Shown here one piece after another: positions 17,380 to 29,704 of a stretch of DNA of 41,555 bases. This stretch comes from Asaia bogorensis (GTDB taxonomy: Bacteria; Pseudomonadota; Alphaproteobacteria; Reyranellales; Reyranellaceae). Under the pieces are notes generated by a model, which saw only the letters and a program-made list of their open reading frames with translations, was not told where the DNA came from and ran no database searches. The translations under genes and the position numbers were made by a program. How positions within the stretch are numbered: position 1 is the first letter of the stretch; each line of letters begins with the position of its first letter. The stretch is from positions 1-41,555 of the forward strand of contig CAMDQJ010000020.1 in assembly GCA_945905835.1 (NCBI GenBank). The letters run 5' to 3'.

Positions 17380-18915
17380 CTAGATGGAACGCCCGGTCTT
17401 TTCCCAATATGGGGCGCGCAGCTTGCGTTTGAAGATCTTGCCCGAATCTTCGCGCGGCAGGGCGGAACTGAACTCGACGACCCGGGGCACCTTGTAGCGC
17501 GCCACGCGCTCGCCAAGATAGGCCCGCACGGCCATCGCATCGATCGCCTCGCCGGCGATCGGCTCGACATGGGCGCAGATCTGCTCGCCGAACTCCTCGT
17601 CGGGGATGCCGAAGACCGCGCAGTCGCGCACGCCCGGCATCTGGATCAGCACCGATTCGATCTCGGCCGGGTAGATGTTGACGCCGCCCGAGATGATCAT
17701 GTCGCGCTTGCGGTCGCACAGGAAGACGTAGCCGTCGGCATCCTGGTAGCCGACATCGCCCACGGTCACGAGATCGTCGAGCGCCACCTCGCGGCGCTTG
17801 GCGTCGTCGTTGTTGTAGGTGAACTCCGCGAGATGGGGCCCGCGCAGGTAAATCTCGCCGATCTCGCCCTGCTTCACGTCGCGGCCCTGCTCGTCGACGA
17901 TGCGCAGCGTGGCGCCGGGAATGACATGGCCGGCCGTGCCGGGCCTGGCGACCGCCTCGGCCGAATTGTGCCAGACCACGATGCCGGTCTCGGTGGCGCC
18001 GTAGTATTCGTTGATGACCGGTCCCCACCACTCGATCATCTGGCGCTTGACCGCCGGCGCACAGGGCGCCGCGCCATGCGTGACCCAGCGCAGCGACGAC
18101 ACGTCGTATCGGCCGCGCACCTCCTCGGGCAGGCGCAGCAGGCGCACCAGCATGGTCGGCACGATGTGCATGTGGCTGACCCGATGCCGATCGATCAGGC
18201 GCAGCATGTCCTCGGCATCGAAGCGCGGCTGCAGCACGACATGCAGCACGAGCCGCGCGCTGCCCATGCCGTAGGCGGCGGGCGCGGAGTGATACATCGG
18301 CCCGTTCATCAGCACGACGATCGAGGGATCGGCGACGATGCCCCAGTAGCGCCCGACCTCCTGCGCCGCGGCCTGCTGCATCTCGGGCGTCGACGGCCGG
18401 CGCCGCACGCCCTTGGGCCGGCCGGTAGTGCCCGAAGTGTAGATCATGCTGCCGCGCGACGCCTTGGGCGGCGCCGTATTGGGCGTGCTGCGCGCAAGCA
18501 ACGCGTCCCAGGTCTCGACGCCGGCCAGCGCCGCGCGCTTCTCCGCCGGCACGCCATAGGCCGCCGCGATCTCATCGGGCGTCGGCACAACGAGCACCTT
18601 CACGCCGGCTGGAATGCCGGGCGCAATCTGCGCCAGCAGGTCGGCATGGATCACCAGCGCCTTGGCGCTGGAGTCGGCCAGGATGTAGCCCGCCTCCTCC
18701 GGCGTGAAATGCCAGTTGATCGGCACGGCATAGACGCCGAGCTGGCTCGCCGCCATGTTGAGCTCGAAGGTCGCGAAGTCGTTGCGCAGCATCAGGGCGA
18801 CGCTGTCGTCCTCGTCGACGCCCATCGCTGCGAGGCCACCGGCGGCGCGCGCAGCATTGGTCTGGATATCGGCCCAGCTGCGGAAGCGTTCGCCCGCCGT
18901 GACGCCCGCGCTCAT
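17380..18915 (-). CDS. Acyl-CoA synthetase (AMP-forming), class I
   Basis: A 511-residue adenylate-forming enzyme that activates a carboxylic acid to its CoA thioester. The P-loop is MIYTSGTTGRPKGV, the adenine-binding motif is YYGATETG, the hinge motif is GDVGYQDADGYVFLCDRKRD with ISGGVNIYP, and the catalytic lysine lies in PREDSGKIFKRKLR near the C terminus. All core motifs are intact. The substrate cannot be told; fatty or aromatic acids are possible. The start ATG 18915 overlaps the stop of a TetR regulator (ATGA, 18912-18915), so the regulator probably controls it. Confidence 0.93.
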   Translation of the reverse strand: MSAGVTAGERFRSWADIQTNAARAAGGLAAMGVDEDDSVALMLRNDFATFELNMAASQLGVYAVPINWHFTPEEAGYILADSSAKALVIHADLLAQIAPGIPAGVKVLVVPTPDEIAAAYGVPAEKRAALAGVETWDALLARSTPNTAPPKASRGSMIYTSGTTGRPKGVRRRPSTPEMQQAAAQEVGRYWGIVADPSIVVLMNGPMYHSAPAAYGMGSARLVLHVVLQPRFDAEDMLRLIDRHRVSHMHIVPTMLVRLLRLPEEVRGRYDVSSLRWVTHGAAPCAPAVKRQMIEWWGPVINEYYGATETGIVVWHNSAEAVARPGTAGHVIPGATLRIVDEQGRDVKQGEIGEIYLRGPHLAEFTYNNDDAKRREVALDDLVTVGDVGYQDADGYVFLCDRKRDMIISGGVNIYPAEIESVLIQMPGVRDCAVFGIPDEEFGEQICAHVEPIAGEAIDAMAVRAYLGERVARYKVPRVVEFSSALPREDSGKIFKRKLRAPYWEKTGRSI

Positions 18916-19547
18916 TTCTTCTTCCCCGTCTTTTTCACGGGTGCGGGTATGGGCGCGCCCGCGACCTTCACCATCAGGAAGCCGTGGAAGTCGGCGAGGG
19001 TGCGGTAATCCGGACCATGCTTCAGCATGCCCGATTGATGCAGCATGACCAGGCCGTGCGTCGCCGCCCACATCGACCAGCCGAACAGCACGGGATCGAC
19101 CGCAATCATCCCGGCCTCGGCAAGCTGCTCGGCGCCGCGCGTGATGTACTGGGCGGCGCGCCTGGATTGCGCCTCGAGCTCGGCATGGCTCTCGTCGAGC
19201 GGCACGTCGATATCGAACATGATGCGATAGGCGTGCGGGTTCTTGAAGGCGAACTGCAGGTAGGCCTCGCCGCTGCGCCGCGCCCGCTCGAGCGGCGTGC
19301 CCGGCTTGGCCGCCGCCGCCTCGAGCGCATCGGCGAACTTGGCGAAGGCCTGCGCCCGCACCATCGACAGGATGTCGGCCTTGTCCTTGAAGTAGCGGTA
19401 GGGCGTCTTGGGGCTGCAGCCCAGCGCCTCGGCGAGCTGGCGCATGGTGACACCCTCGTAGCCGAAGCGCGCGAAACGCTCGGTCGCGACCTTGCACAGC
19501 TCGGCGCGGAAGTCGGCGATGTCCTGTTCGGTGAGATAGCGCGGCAT
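18912..19547 (-). CDS. TetR/AcrR family transcriptional regulator
   Basis: A 211-residue dimeric repressor. The N-terminal helix-turn-helix is MRQLAEALGCSPKTPYRYF, followed by KDKADILSMV; the C-terminal ligand domain is unconserved and ends in a basic tail (PVKKTGKKK). ATG 19547 (MPRYLTEQ) is preferred because GGGAA lies just upstream; ATG 19556 (MGIMPRY) overlaps a perfect palindrome at 19555-19569 and is the alternative. It probably represses itself and the translationally coupled acyl-CoA synthetase operon, with an acyl-CoA or related acid as inducer; the inducer is an inference from context. Confidence 0.9.
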   Translation of the reverse strand: MPRYLTEQDIADFRAELCKVATERFARFGYEGVTMRQLAEALGCSPKTPYRYFKDKADILSMVRAQAFAKFADALEAAAAKPGTPLERARRSGEAYLQFAFKNPHAYRIMFDIDVPLDESHAELEAQSRRAAQYITRGAEQLAEAGMIAVDPVLFGWSMWAATHGLVMLHQSGMLKHGPDYRTLADFHGFLMVKVAGAPIPAPVKKTGKKK

Positions 19548-19554
19548 GATTCCC

Positions 19555-19569
19555 ATACACAGTGTGTAT
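19555..19569. promoter_or_regulatory. Perfect palindrome at the tetR start, probable operator
   Basis: ATACACA-G-TGTGTAT is a perfect palindrome with 7-base arms around one central base. It covers the alternative ATG (19554-19556) and lies 7 bases upstream of the preferred tetR start. TetR proteins usually bind such short palindromes in their own promoters, so this is the likely autoregulatory site. Only 16 bases separate it from the upstream aminotransferase stop, so the promoter must lie within the end of that gene. Confidence 0.7.
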
Positions 19570-19585
19570 TGAAGAACGGTCCACG

Positions 19586-20752
19586 TCAATCGCCAAGCTT
19601 GGCCAGCACCGCGGGCAGCCGCTCCGCTAGGCGCTCGTAATCCTCGATCTCGTTGTAGGCGTAGGCCGAGAGCCGGAGCCACATGCCCCCGGCCAGCGGA
19701 TGCACGGGACTATCCATGCCGGCCGCATACAAAGTCCGCCGCACCGCGACGGCCTCGGACCTCTTCGACTCACGGCTGATCGGCAGGCGAACGCTCGCCA
19801 TGCTGCCGGCCGTCTCGAAAGAACCGCCGACTTCCGTTTCCAATCGCGCGGCCACCAAGGCGCCCGCCTCCGCGGCGAGGCGCCTGTTGCGCTCCATCAG
19901 CGCGGCGCCGCCCAGCCGGGCAAAAAAATCGAGCGCGGCCGGCAGCGCAAGGAAGGCTGTCGGGTCCACGGTCCCCGTCCAGTCGAACTCGCTGGTGAAG
20001 CCCTCACCATAGCCATGCGAAATGGTCACGGGATGAAGCTCTGCCTGACGGTCGCGGCGCGCATGGATGAACCCGCAGCCCTTCGGGGCCGACAGCCACT
20101 TGTGACAATTGCTGACGTACCAGTCGGCGTCGAGTGTCGTCAGGTTCAAGGGGACCTGCCCCGGTCCATGCGCCCCATCCACCAGAACGGGAACATCGGC
20201 GGCGTGGCAAAGCCGGATGATGCCCTCGATCGGCAGCACCAGGCCGCTGGGCGACGTGATGTGGTCGATGACGGCGAGCCGGGTCCGCTTGGTAATCGCC
20301 TTCTCGATGTTCTTCAGAATTGCCGCCGCTTCCGTCCGAGGAAAGGGCACGTCGGCCACCACGACGCTGGCGCCCGCGCGCTCCGCGACGTGACCGATCG
20401 TATTGCGCACGGCGTTGTAGACGTGGCTCACGTGAAGGATTTCATCGCCCGCCTGAAGCCGCAGCGAGCGCAGGACGGCATTGCAGCCCGTCGTCGCGTT
20501 GGGGACGAAGGCCACGTCCTCCGCTTCGACGCCGAGGAAGCGGGCCAGTATCGCGGCCGCCTCCCGGAGCGCCGGCGGCAGCTCGAGGGCGAAGAAGCGA
20601 GTGGGCTGCGCCTCCATCCGCTTGCGCCAGCTATCCTGCGCCGCCAGCACCACGCGCGGCGTCGCGCCGAAAGAGCCGTGATTGACGGTCAGGAAGCCCG
20701 GATCGAGGTCCCATTCATGCCGGATGGCCGCGCCAAGAGCGTTGGACAACAC
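19586..20752 (-). CDS. Class V aminotransferase (isopenicillin N epimerase-like)
   Basis: A 388-residue PLP enzyme. The start LTVNHGSFGATP resembles the isopenicillin N epimerase subgroup. The PLP-phosphate region is FVPNATTGCNAVL, the cofactor aspartate is in VDGAHGPGQ (Asp192), and the Schiff-base lysine is Lys218 in YVSNCHKWLSAPKG. No signal peptide. Most bacterial members of this subgroup have unassigned substrates (cysteine desulfurase-like or racemase-like chemistry is possible), so the specific reaction is not claimed. It lies between isovaleryl-CoA dehydrogenase (16 bases upstream) and the tetR operon. Confidence 0.9.
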   Translation of the reverse strand: MLSNALGAAIRHEWDLDPGFLTVNHGSFGATPRVVLAAQDSWRKRMEAQPTRFFALELPPALREAAAILARFLGVEAEDVAFVPNATTGCNAVLRSLRLQAGDEILHVSHVYNAVRNTIGHVAERAGASVVVADVPFPRTEAAAILKNIEKAITKRTRLAVIDHITSPSGLVLPIEGIIRLCHAADVPVLVDGAHGPGQVPLNLTTLDADWYVSNCHKWLSAPKGCGFIHARRDRQAELHPVTISHGYGEGFTSEFDWTGTVDPTAFLALPAALDFFARLGGAALMERNRRLAAEAGALVAARLETEVGGSFETAGSMASVRLPISRESKRSEAVAVRRTLYAAGMDSPVHPLAGGMWLRLSAYAYNEIEDYERLAERLPAVLAKLGD

Positions 20753-20768
20753 TGCGGATACTCCGGCC

Positions 20769-21941
20769 CTAAGCCGACTCGGCGAAGAGCTCGCGGCCGA
20801 TCAGCATGCGGCGGATCTCGCTGGTGCCGGCGCCGATCTCGTAGAGCTTGGCGTCGCGCAGCAGGCGGCCGGTTGGATAGTCGTTGATGTAGCCGTTGCC
20901 GCCCAGGAGCTGGATGGCGTCGAGCGCCACCTGCGTCGCCTTCTCGGCGGCGTAGAGGATGGCGCCGGCGGAATCCTTGCGCGTAGTCTGGCCGCGGTCG
21001 CAGGCCTTGGCCACGGCATACACATAGGCCTTGCAGGCGTTCATCGTGGTGTACATGTCGGCGAGCTTGCCCTGCACGAGCTGGAACGAGCCGATCGGCT
21101 CGCCGAACTGGTGGCGCTGGTGGACATAGGGCACGACGATGTCCATCGCCGACTGCATGATGCCGAGCGGTCCCGCCGCCAGCACCGCGCGCTCGTAGTC
21201 GAGCCCGCTCATCAGCACGTTGACGCCCTTGCCCACCGGGCCGAGCACGTTATCCTCGGGGATCTCGCAATCCTCGAACACCAGCTCGCCGGTCGAGGAA
21301 CCGCGCATGCCCATCTTGTCGAGCTTCTGGGCGACCTTGAAGCCTTTGCGGTCGGTCTCGACGATGAAGGTGGTGATGCCGCGCGCGCCGGCAGCGGGAT
21401 CGGTCTTGGCATAGACCACGACAACCTGGGCATCGGGGCTGTTGGTGATCCACATCTTGGTGCCGTTCAGCACGTAGCGGTCGCCCTTCTTGTCGGCGCG
21501 CAGCTTCATCGACACGACGTCGGAGCCCGCCCCCGATTCGCTCATGGCGAGGCTGCCGACATGCTCGCCCGACACCAGCTTCGGCAGGAAGCGCTTCTTC
21601 TGCTCGTCGCTGCCGTTGCGGCTGATCTGGTTGATGCAGAGATTGGAGTGCGCGCCGTAGCTCAAGCCCACTGCGGCCGAGCCGCGGCTCAGCTCCTCGA
21701 CGGCCACGACATGCTCGAGATAGCCGAGACCGGCGCCGCCATACTCCTCGGCGACGGTGATGCCATGCAGGCCGAGCGCCCCCATCTTGGGCCACAACTC
21801 GCGCGGGAAGCGGTCGGACTTATCGATCTCCGCGGCGATCGGCGCCACCTCCGCCGCGGCGAAGCGCTGGACCTGGTCGCGCAGCTCGTCGGCGGTCTCG
21901 CCGAGGCCGAAGTCGAACGGCGGCATCGCATTGGGGATCAT
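20769..21941 (-). CDS. ivd: Isovaleryl-CoA dehydrogenase
   Basis: A 390-residue FAD-dependent acyl-CoA dehydrogenase that oxidises isovaleryl-CoA to 3-methylcrotonyl-CoA in leucine breakdown. The IVD-specific segment [15 protein letters not shown] is present, together with [24 protein letters not shown] and, most tellingly, the catalytic glutamate in [16 protein letters not shown], the position used by isovaleryl-CoA dehydrogenases rather than the usual C-terminal one. The C terminus has [21 protein letters not shown]. The usual partner genes (methylcrotonyl-CoA carboxylase, HMG-CoA lyase) are not in the window. ATG 21941 or the ATG five codons later could start it. Confidence 0.93.
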   Translation of the reverse strand: MIPNAMPPFDFGLGETADELRDQVQRFAAAEVAPIAAEIDKSDRFPRELWPKMGALGLHGITVAEEYGGAGLGYLEHVVAVEELSRGSAAVGLSYGAHSNLCINQISRNGSDEQKKRFLPKLVSGEHVGSLAMSESGAGSDVVSMKLRADKKGDRYVLNGTKMWITNSPDAQVVVVYAKTDPAAGARGITTFIVETDRKGFKVAQKLDKMGMRGSSTGELVFEDCEIPEDNVLGPVGKGVNVLMSGLDYERAVLAAGPLGIMQSAMDIVVPYVHQRHQFGEPIGSFQLVQGKLADMYTTMNACKAYVYAVAKACDRGQTTRKDSAGAILYAAEKATQVALDAIQLLGGNGYINDYPTGRLLRDAKLYEIGAGTSEIRRMLIGRELFAESA

Positions 21942-21966
21942 GGGGATGATTGGCCTGTTTTGAGGG

Positions 21967-22411
21967 CTAGGGAACGGGCGCGAGAACGACGTTCAGCCGC
22001 AGCAGCTTCCATTCGTCGCCGGCGAGGACGAAGTCCATCTCGAAATTGACGCGCGTCGGCTCCGTCGCGAAGAAGCCCTTCACCGTCAGCTTGCCGTCGC
22101 CATCGACCGTCGGCTCCTGGTCGTAGATCGGCGGCATCGCCGCCACGATGTCGAGGTCGATCGGCTTTTCGTTGAACTGCCGGAAAACCTCCTTCAACTT
22201 CTCCGGCGGAAACTGCTGGAGGAACGACTTGGACAGCCTGGCATGGAAGACGGCGTAGTTGCCGGTGACATTGGCGTCGTTGAACGACAGCAGCGAGGAC
22301 TTCACCCAGCGCCTCGAGCGGCCGCATGGCCGGCGCAATGCTATGGGCATGGCTCGCCGATGCCGCAAGCAGCAGCACCAGCGACGCCGTGATTCGAGTG
22401 ATCGCGGACAT
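21967..22411 (-). pseudogene. Small secreted protein, frameshifted (function unknown)
   Basis: The first frame starts at ATG 22411 with a Sec signal peptide (MSAITRITASLVLLLAASASHAHS) and MRPLEALG. The coherent reading then moves to the next frame at about 22304 (VKSSLLSFNDANVTGNYAVF) and ends at 21967 with [19 protein letters not shown]. The span of 445 bases is one more than a multiple of three, consistent with one extra G in the GGG at that point. A repaired protein would be about 147 residues. The fold looks like a small alpha+beta NTF2-like domain (paired [19 protein letters not shown] strands), but that is a guess. It follows the mgtE operon on the same strand. Confidence 0.65.
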
Positions 22412-22589
22412 TGGACGTTCCCCCCGTTCCCACGATACCCCGCCGGCGCAATAGCAACATCCGGCTGGATTTCCTACGGTAGGACGATTTAGGGGGGTCG
22501 GACGGGGAATCGGGAAAATTGCCTTTTAGGCCGATGCCATCGGCAACGAAGGTTTCCCGACCCGTCGGGAAGTTTCGGGAAAAACGCCC

Positions 22590-23947
22590 CTAAAATAGGA
22601 AAATCGTCGCCAGCCCGAGGAAAGCGAGGAAGCCCACCACGTCGGTGACGGTGGTCAGGAACACCGTCGACGACACCGCCGGATCGACGCCGAACTTGCG
22701 CAGGCCGAGCGGGATCAGCGTGCCGGCGAGTGCGGCGGCCAGCAGATTGCAGACCATGGCGGCGGCGATCACCGCGCCCAGCCGCCAGTCGTGATACCAG
22801 GTCATCACGGCGGCCCCCATGATGACGGCGAAGATCATGCCGTTGAGGCCGCCGACGGCCGCCTCCTTGGCGACGAAGCGCAGCGCATTGGCCGGCGTCA
22901 GCTCGCCCATGGCCAGTGCGCGCACCGCGACCGTGACGGTCTGCGTGCCGGCATTGCCGCCCATCGAGGCCACGATCGGCATCAGCACGGCCAACGCCAC
23001 GATCTTCTCGATGGCGCCCTCGAACTGGCCGATCACCAGCGAGGCGATCACCGCCGTGACGAGATTGACGCCCAGCCACCACGCCCGCTGCTGGGCGGTG
23101 CGCACGGTGCCGGCGTGCATGTCGTCGACGCCGACGCCGCCCATCTTCAGGAGGTCCTCGCTCGCCTCCTCGTCGATCACGTCGACCACATCGTCGACCA
23201 TGATCACGCCGAGCAACCGGCGGTCGTCGTCGATGACCGGGCAGGACACCAGATTCTGGTCGCGGAAGAGATGCGCCACCTCCTCCTGCGGCGCCGTCAC
23301 CGGCACGGCAAGAATGTCGGGATCGACGAGGTCGAGGATCGGCACCGGACGCTTGGCGCGCAGCATGCGGCCGAGCGGCACCGAGCCGCGCAGCTGGCCC
23401 GCTAAGTCGATGACGAAGATATCGTAGACGTCGTCGGGCAAATCTGTCGCCTCGCGGCAGTAGTCGATCACCTGGCCGACGGTCCAGTTGTCCAGGACCT
23501 TGACCAGCGAGCGCTGCATGAGGCGGCCCGCGGTGTCCTCCGGATAGGCCAGCGCACTTTCGATGTCGGCACGCTCGTCGGCCGGCAGCGCGTCCAGGAT
23601 CTCGCGCCGCTCCGCCTCCGGCATGTCCTCGAGCAGGCTGGCCGCGTCATCGGCCTCGAGTTGGTGGGCGGCGGCGGCGATTTCCTTGCTGTCGAGCTGG
23701 TCGAAAACGTCGTCGCGGACCTCCTCGTCGAGCTCGGTCAGCGCCTCGGGGTCGAGATCACGCTTGAGGATGTCGACGAGCTGGTCGCGCTGCGGCTCGC
23801 TCACCTGCTCGAGCACGTCGGCCTGCCAGGCCGGGCCGAGGCCCGACAGCAGCGCCCTGACATCCTCGGTGCGGCCTTCGGCGAGTCCCTCCTCGATGCG
23901 CCGGACGAGGTCCGGCGTCACTTCGTCGAGGGCGTTCGTCGGCGGGT

Positions 23948-23951
<4 letters not shown>
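22590..23951 (-). CDS. mgtE: Magnesium transporter MgtE
   Basis: A 453-residue Mg2+ channel. The N-terminal acidic superhelical domain (about 1-135) is followed by two CBS domains (about 140-265; PVIDDDRRLLGVIMVDDVVDVIDEEA), a plug helix and a five-helix pore (from about 290). The ion-selectivity segment ASMGGNAGTQT is intact. Cytosolic Mg2+ bound between the N and CBS domains closes the pore in known members. The start is GTG 23951, overlapping the maeB stop as GTGA (23948-23951). There is no room for an Mg2+ riboswitch, so expression follows maeB. Confidence 0.95.
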
Positions 23952-26245
<2,294 letters not shown>

Positions 26246-26250
26246 GATCG

Positions 26251-26256
26251 CCTCCC
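26251..26256 (-). promoter_or_regulatory. Ribosome binding site deciding the TTG start of maeB
   Basis: On the minus strand GGGAGG precedes TTG (26245) by five bases. There is no in-frame ATG nearby that would preserve the conserved N terminus, so this site fixes the unusual start codon. Confidence 0.85.
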
Positions 26257-26268
26257 GCCTGCGCCTAC

Positions 26269-26305
26269 AAAAAGGGCCGCCAGTTGGACGACACCAACGG
26301 GCGGC
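26269..26305 (-). terminator. Intrinsic terminator between tRNA-Leu and maeB
   Basis: On the minus strand a stem of 6 plus 5 base pairs with one mismatch (26300-26305 with 26276-26281; 26294-26298 with 26283-26287) closes a 6-base loop and is followed by CCCTTTTT (26269-26276). It begins 35 bases after the 3' end of tRNA-Leu and should end that transcript, but it leaves only 23 bases before the maeB start codon. Confidence 0.85.
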
Positions 26306-26340
26306 TTACCTGACAATCCTTTTCGATCGAACCGGCGAGT

Positions 26341-26425
26341 TGGTGCGGCCAAGAAGACTCGAACTTCCACGCCTCGCGGCACTAGCACCTCAAGCTAGCG
26401 CGTCTACCAATTCCGCCATGGCCGC
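26341..26425 (-). tRNA. tRNA-Leu (anticodon GAG)
   Basis: An 85-base class II tRNA with the CCA end encoded (26341-26343). Acceptor arm GCGGCCA/TGGCCGC (26419-26425 with 26345-26351), a D-loop AATTGGTAGA, anticodon stem CTAGC/GCTAG with loop TTGAGGT (anticodon GAG, reading CUC and CUU), a long variable arm and T arm GGAAG-TTCGAGT-CTTCT. The pattern matches bacterial leucine tRNAs. It has its own predicted promoter (26444-26472) and terminator (26269-26305). Confidence 0.97.
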
Positions 26426-26443
26426 GCCGGTTCGATGGGGCGG

Positions 26444-26472
26444 GGGATACCAAATCGACCCTCCAGTGGCAA
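26444..26472 (-). promoter_or_regulatory. Predicted promoter of tRNA-Leu
   Basis: On the minus strand TTGCCA (26467-26472), a 17-base spacer and TATCCC (26444-26449). The -10 box ends 18 bases before the mature tRNA 5' end, leaving a short 5' leader for RNase P to remove. The -10 is a weak match to consensus. Confidence 0.45.
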
Positions 26473-26525
26473 GGCGAAGCGGCCCCGCCATTGCGCATTG
26501 CCCCGGAACCGCCGAATTTACCTCC

Positions 26526-27185
26526 ATGACAGGCCCGCAACGCCCGGAATGGCGCATTTCCGACTCGCCCGTGCCCTACGCGGAGGCACTGGCGACGATG
26601 GAGACGCGCGTGGCCGACATCCATGCCGGCCGCGCATCGGAACTCGTGTGGCTGCTGGAGCACCCGCCGCTCTATACCGCCGGCACCAGTTCGAAATCTG
26701 CCGATCTTCTGCAGCCGCTGCGCTTTCCCGTCCATGTCGCCGGCCGCGGCGGGCAATACACCTATCACGGCCCCGGCCAGCGCGTAGCGTATGTGATGCT
26801 CGACCTGCGCAACCGAAAACAGGACGTCCGCCGCTTCGTTTTCGATCTGGAGGAGTGGACCATCCGCGCCCTCGCCCGCTTCAACGTCCGGGCCGAGCGA
26901 CGCGCCGGCCGCGTGGGCGTCTGGGTCACCCGGCTGTCGCGCGAGGACAAGATCGCGGCCATCGGCATTTGCATCCGGCACTGGGTGTCGTTCCACGGCA
27001 TCTCGATCAACGTCGAGCCCGATCTTTCGCACTATGACGGCATCGTGCCCTGCGGCATCGCCGAGCACGGCGTGACGTCGCTGGTCGATCTCGGCCTGCC
27101 GGTGACGATGGCCGATCTCGATGTCGCGCTGGCCGAGACGTTCGATGAGGTTATGGGCGAGGCTACTCGGTCGGCAGCAGCGTAA
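26526..27185 (+). CDS. lipB: Lipoyl(octanoyl) transferase
   Basis: A 219-residue acyltransferase that moves octanoate from acyl carrier protein to lipoyl domains of 2-oxoacid dehydrogenases and the glycine cleavage H protein. The motif [21 protein letters not shown] (residues 73-93) and the catalytic pair Lys142 ([18 protein letters not shown]) and Cys176 ([15 protein letters not shown]) are present. ATG 26526 begins just before the conserved region; no strong ribosome binding site is visible. It is divergent from tRNA-Leu and convergent with acylphosphatase, overlapping it by 23 bases. Confidence 0.96.
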   Translation: MTGPQRPEWRISDSPVPYAEALATMETRVADIHAGRASELVWLLEHPPLYTAGTSSKSADLLQPLRFPVHVAGRGGQYTYHGPGQRVAYVMLDLRNRKQDVRRFVFDLEEWTIRALARFNVRAERRAGRVGVWVTRLSREDKIAAIGICIRHWVSFHGISINVEPDLSHYDGIVPCGIAEHGVTSLVDLGLPVTMADLDVALAETFDEVMGEATRSAAA

Positions 27186-27443
27186 AGCCGGCCGGCAGGA
27201 TGTCGAGATCGACCGGATCGACGTCGACCGCCTCGACCTGTGCCAGGCTCGGCCCGCGCTGGCAGGCTTCAATCATCTGCCCAACCACCGTCTCCTCGCC
27301 AACGATCAGCGCCTCGACCGAGCCGTCGCGGCGATTGCGCACCCAGCCGGTGAGGCCAAGACGCCGCGCCGTGATCATCGTCCAGTCGCGATAGCCGACA
27401 CCCTGCACGCGACCCGTAATCGTTAGGCGAGCCTGCAGCGCCA

Positions 27444-27444
<1 letters not shown>
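27163..27444 (-). CDS. acyP: Acylphosphatase
   Basis: A 93-residue enzyme that hydrolyses carboxyl-phosphate bonds such as those of acetyl phosphate and carbamoyl phosphate. The signature [13 protein letters not shown] carries the catalytic arginine, and [20 protein letters not shown] carries the catalytic asparagine. Its ATG shares one base with the pccA stop (TGATG, 27442-27446), so it is the last gene of the propionyl-CoA carboxylase operon. The last 23 bases overlap the convergent lipB. Confidence 0.95.
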
Positions 27445-29486
<2,042 letters not shown>

Positions 29487-29702
29487 CTAATCTTCCTCGT
29501 CCTTGTCGCGGTCGAACAGGCCCATCGCCCAGGCGGTGTGGCCCGCGATCACCGGCAGCCAGGCGATCAAGACCCACATCCACCACGGATAACCGGGGGT
29601 CACGAGAAAGTTGACCGGAATGAGGATCAGCAACGCCAGCAACGCCACGAAAACGTGCTTGCGGACGCCACGGCCCCGGTTGATGCGTGAAGCAGCGTTC
29701 AT
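29487..29702 (-). CDS. Small 2TM-domain membrane protein between pccB and pccA
   Basis: A 71-residue protein with a basic N terminus (RINRGRGVRKH), two hydrophobic helices (about 17-33, FVALLALLILIPVNFLV, and 39-58, PWWMWVLIAWLPVIAG) joined by a short turn, then HTAWAMGLFD and an acidic tail (DRDKDEED). The Asn in the first helix, Trp cluster and His after the second helix resemble the 2TM domain found in some sensor kinases and stand-alone proteins; function unknown. ATG 29702 was chosen because it is 2 bases after the pccB stop; the gene abuts the pccA start, so it is transcribed within the carboxylase operon. Confidence 0.85.
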   Translation of the reverse strand: MNAASRINRGRGVRKHVFVALLALLILIPVNFLVTPGYPWWMWVLIAWLPVIAGHTAWAMGLFDRDKDEED

Positions 29703-29704
29703 GG

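Noticed and set aside
22530..22571. Terminator downstream of mgtE (stems at 22530-22544 and 22554-22571)
   Set aside because: Both small hairpins exist (TTCCCGA/TCGGGAA is a clean 7-bp stem), but neither is followed by a T run on the minus strand. The rest of the 178-base gap shows no gene or promoter I can support.
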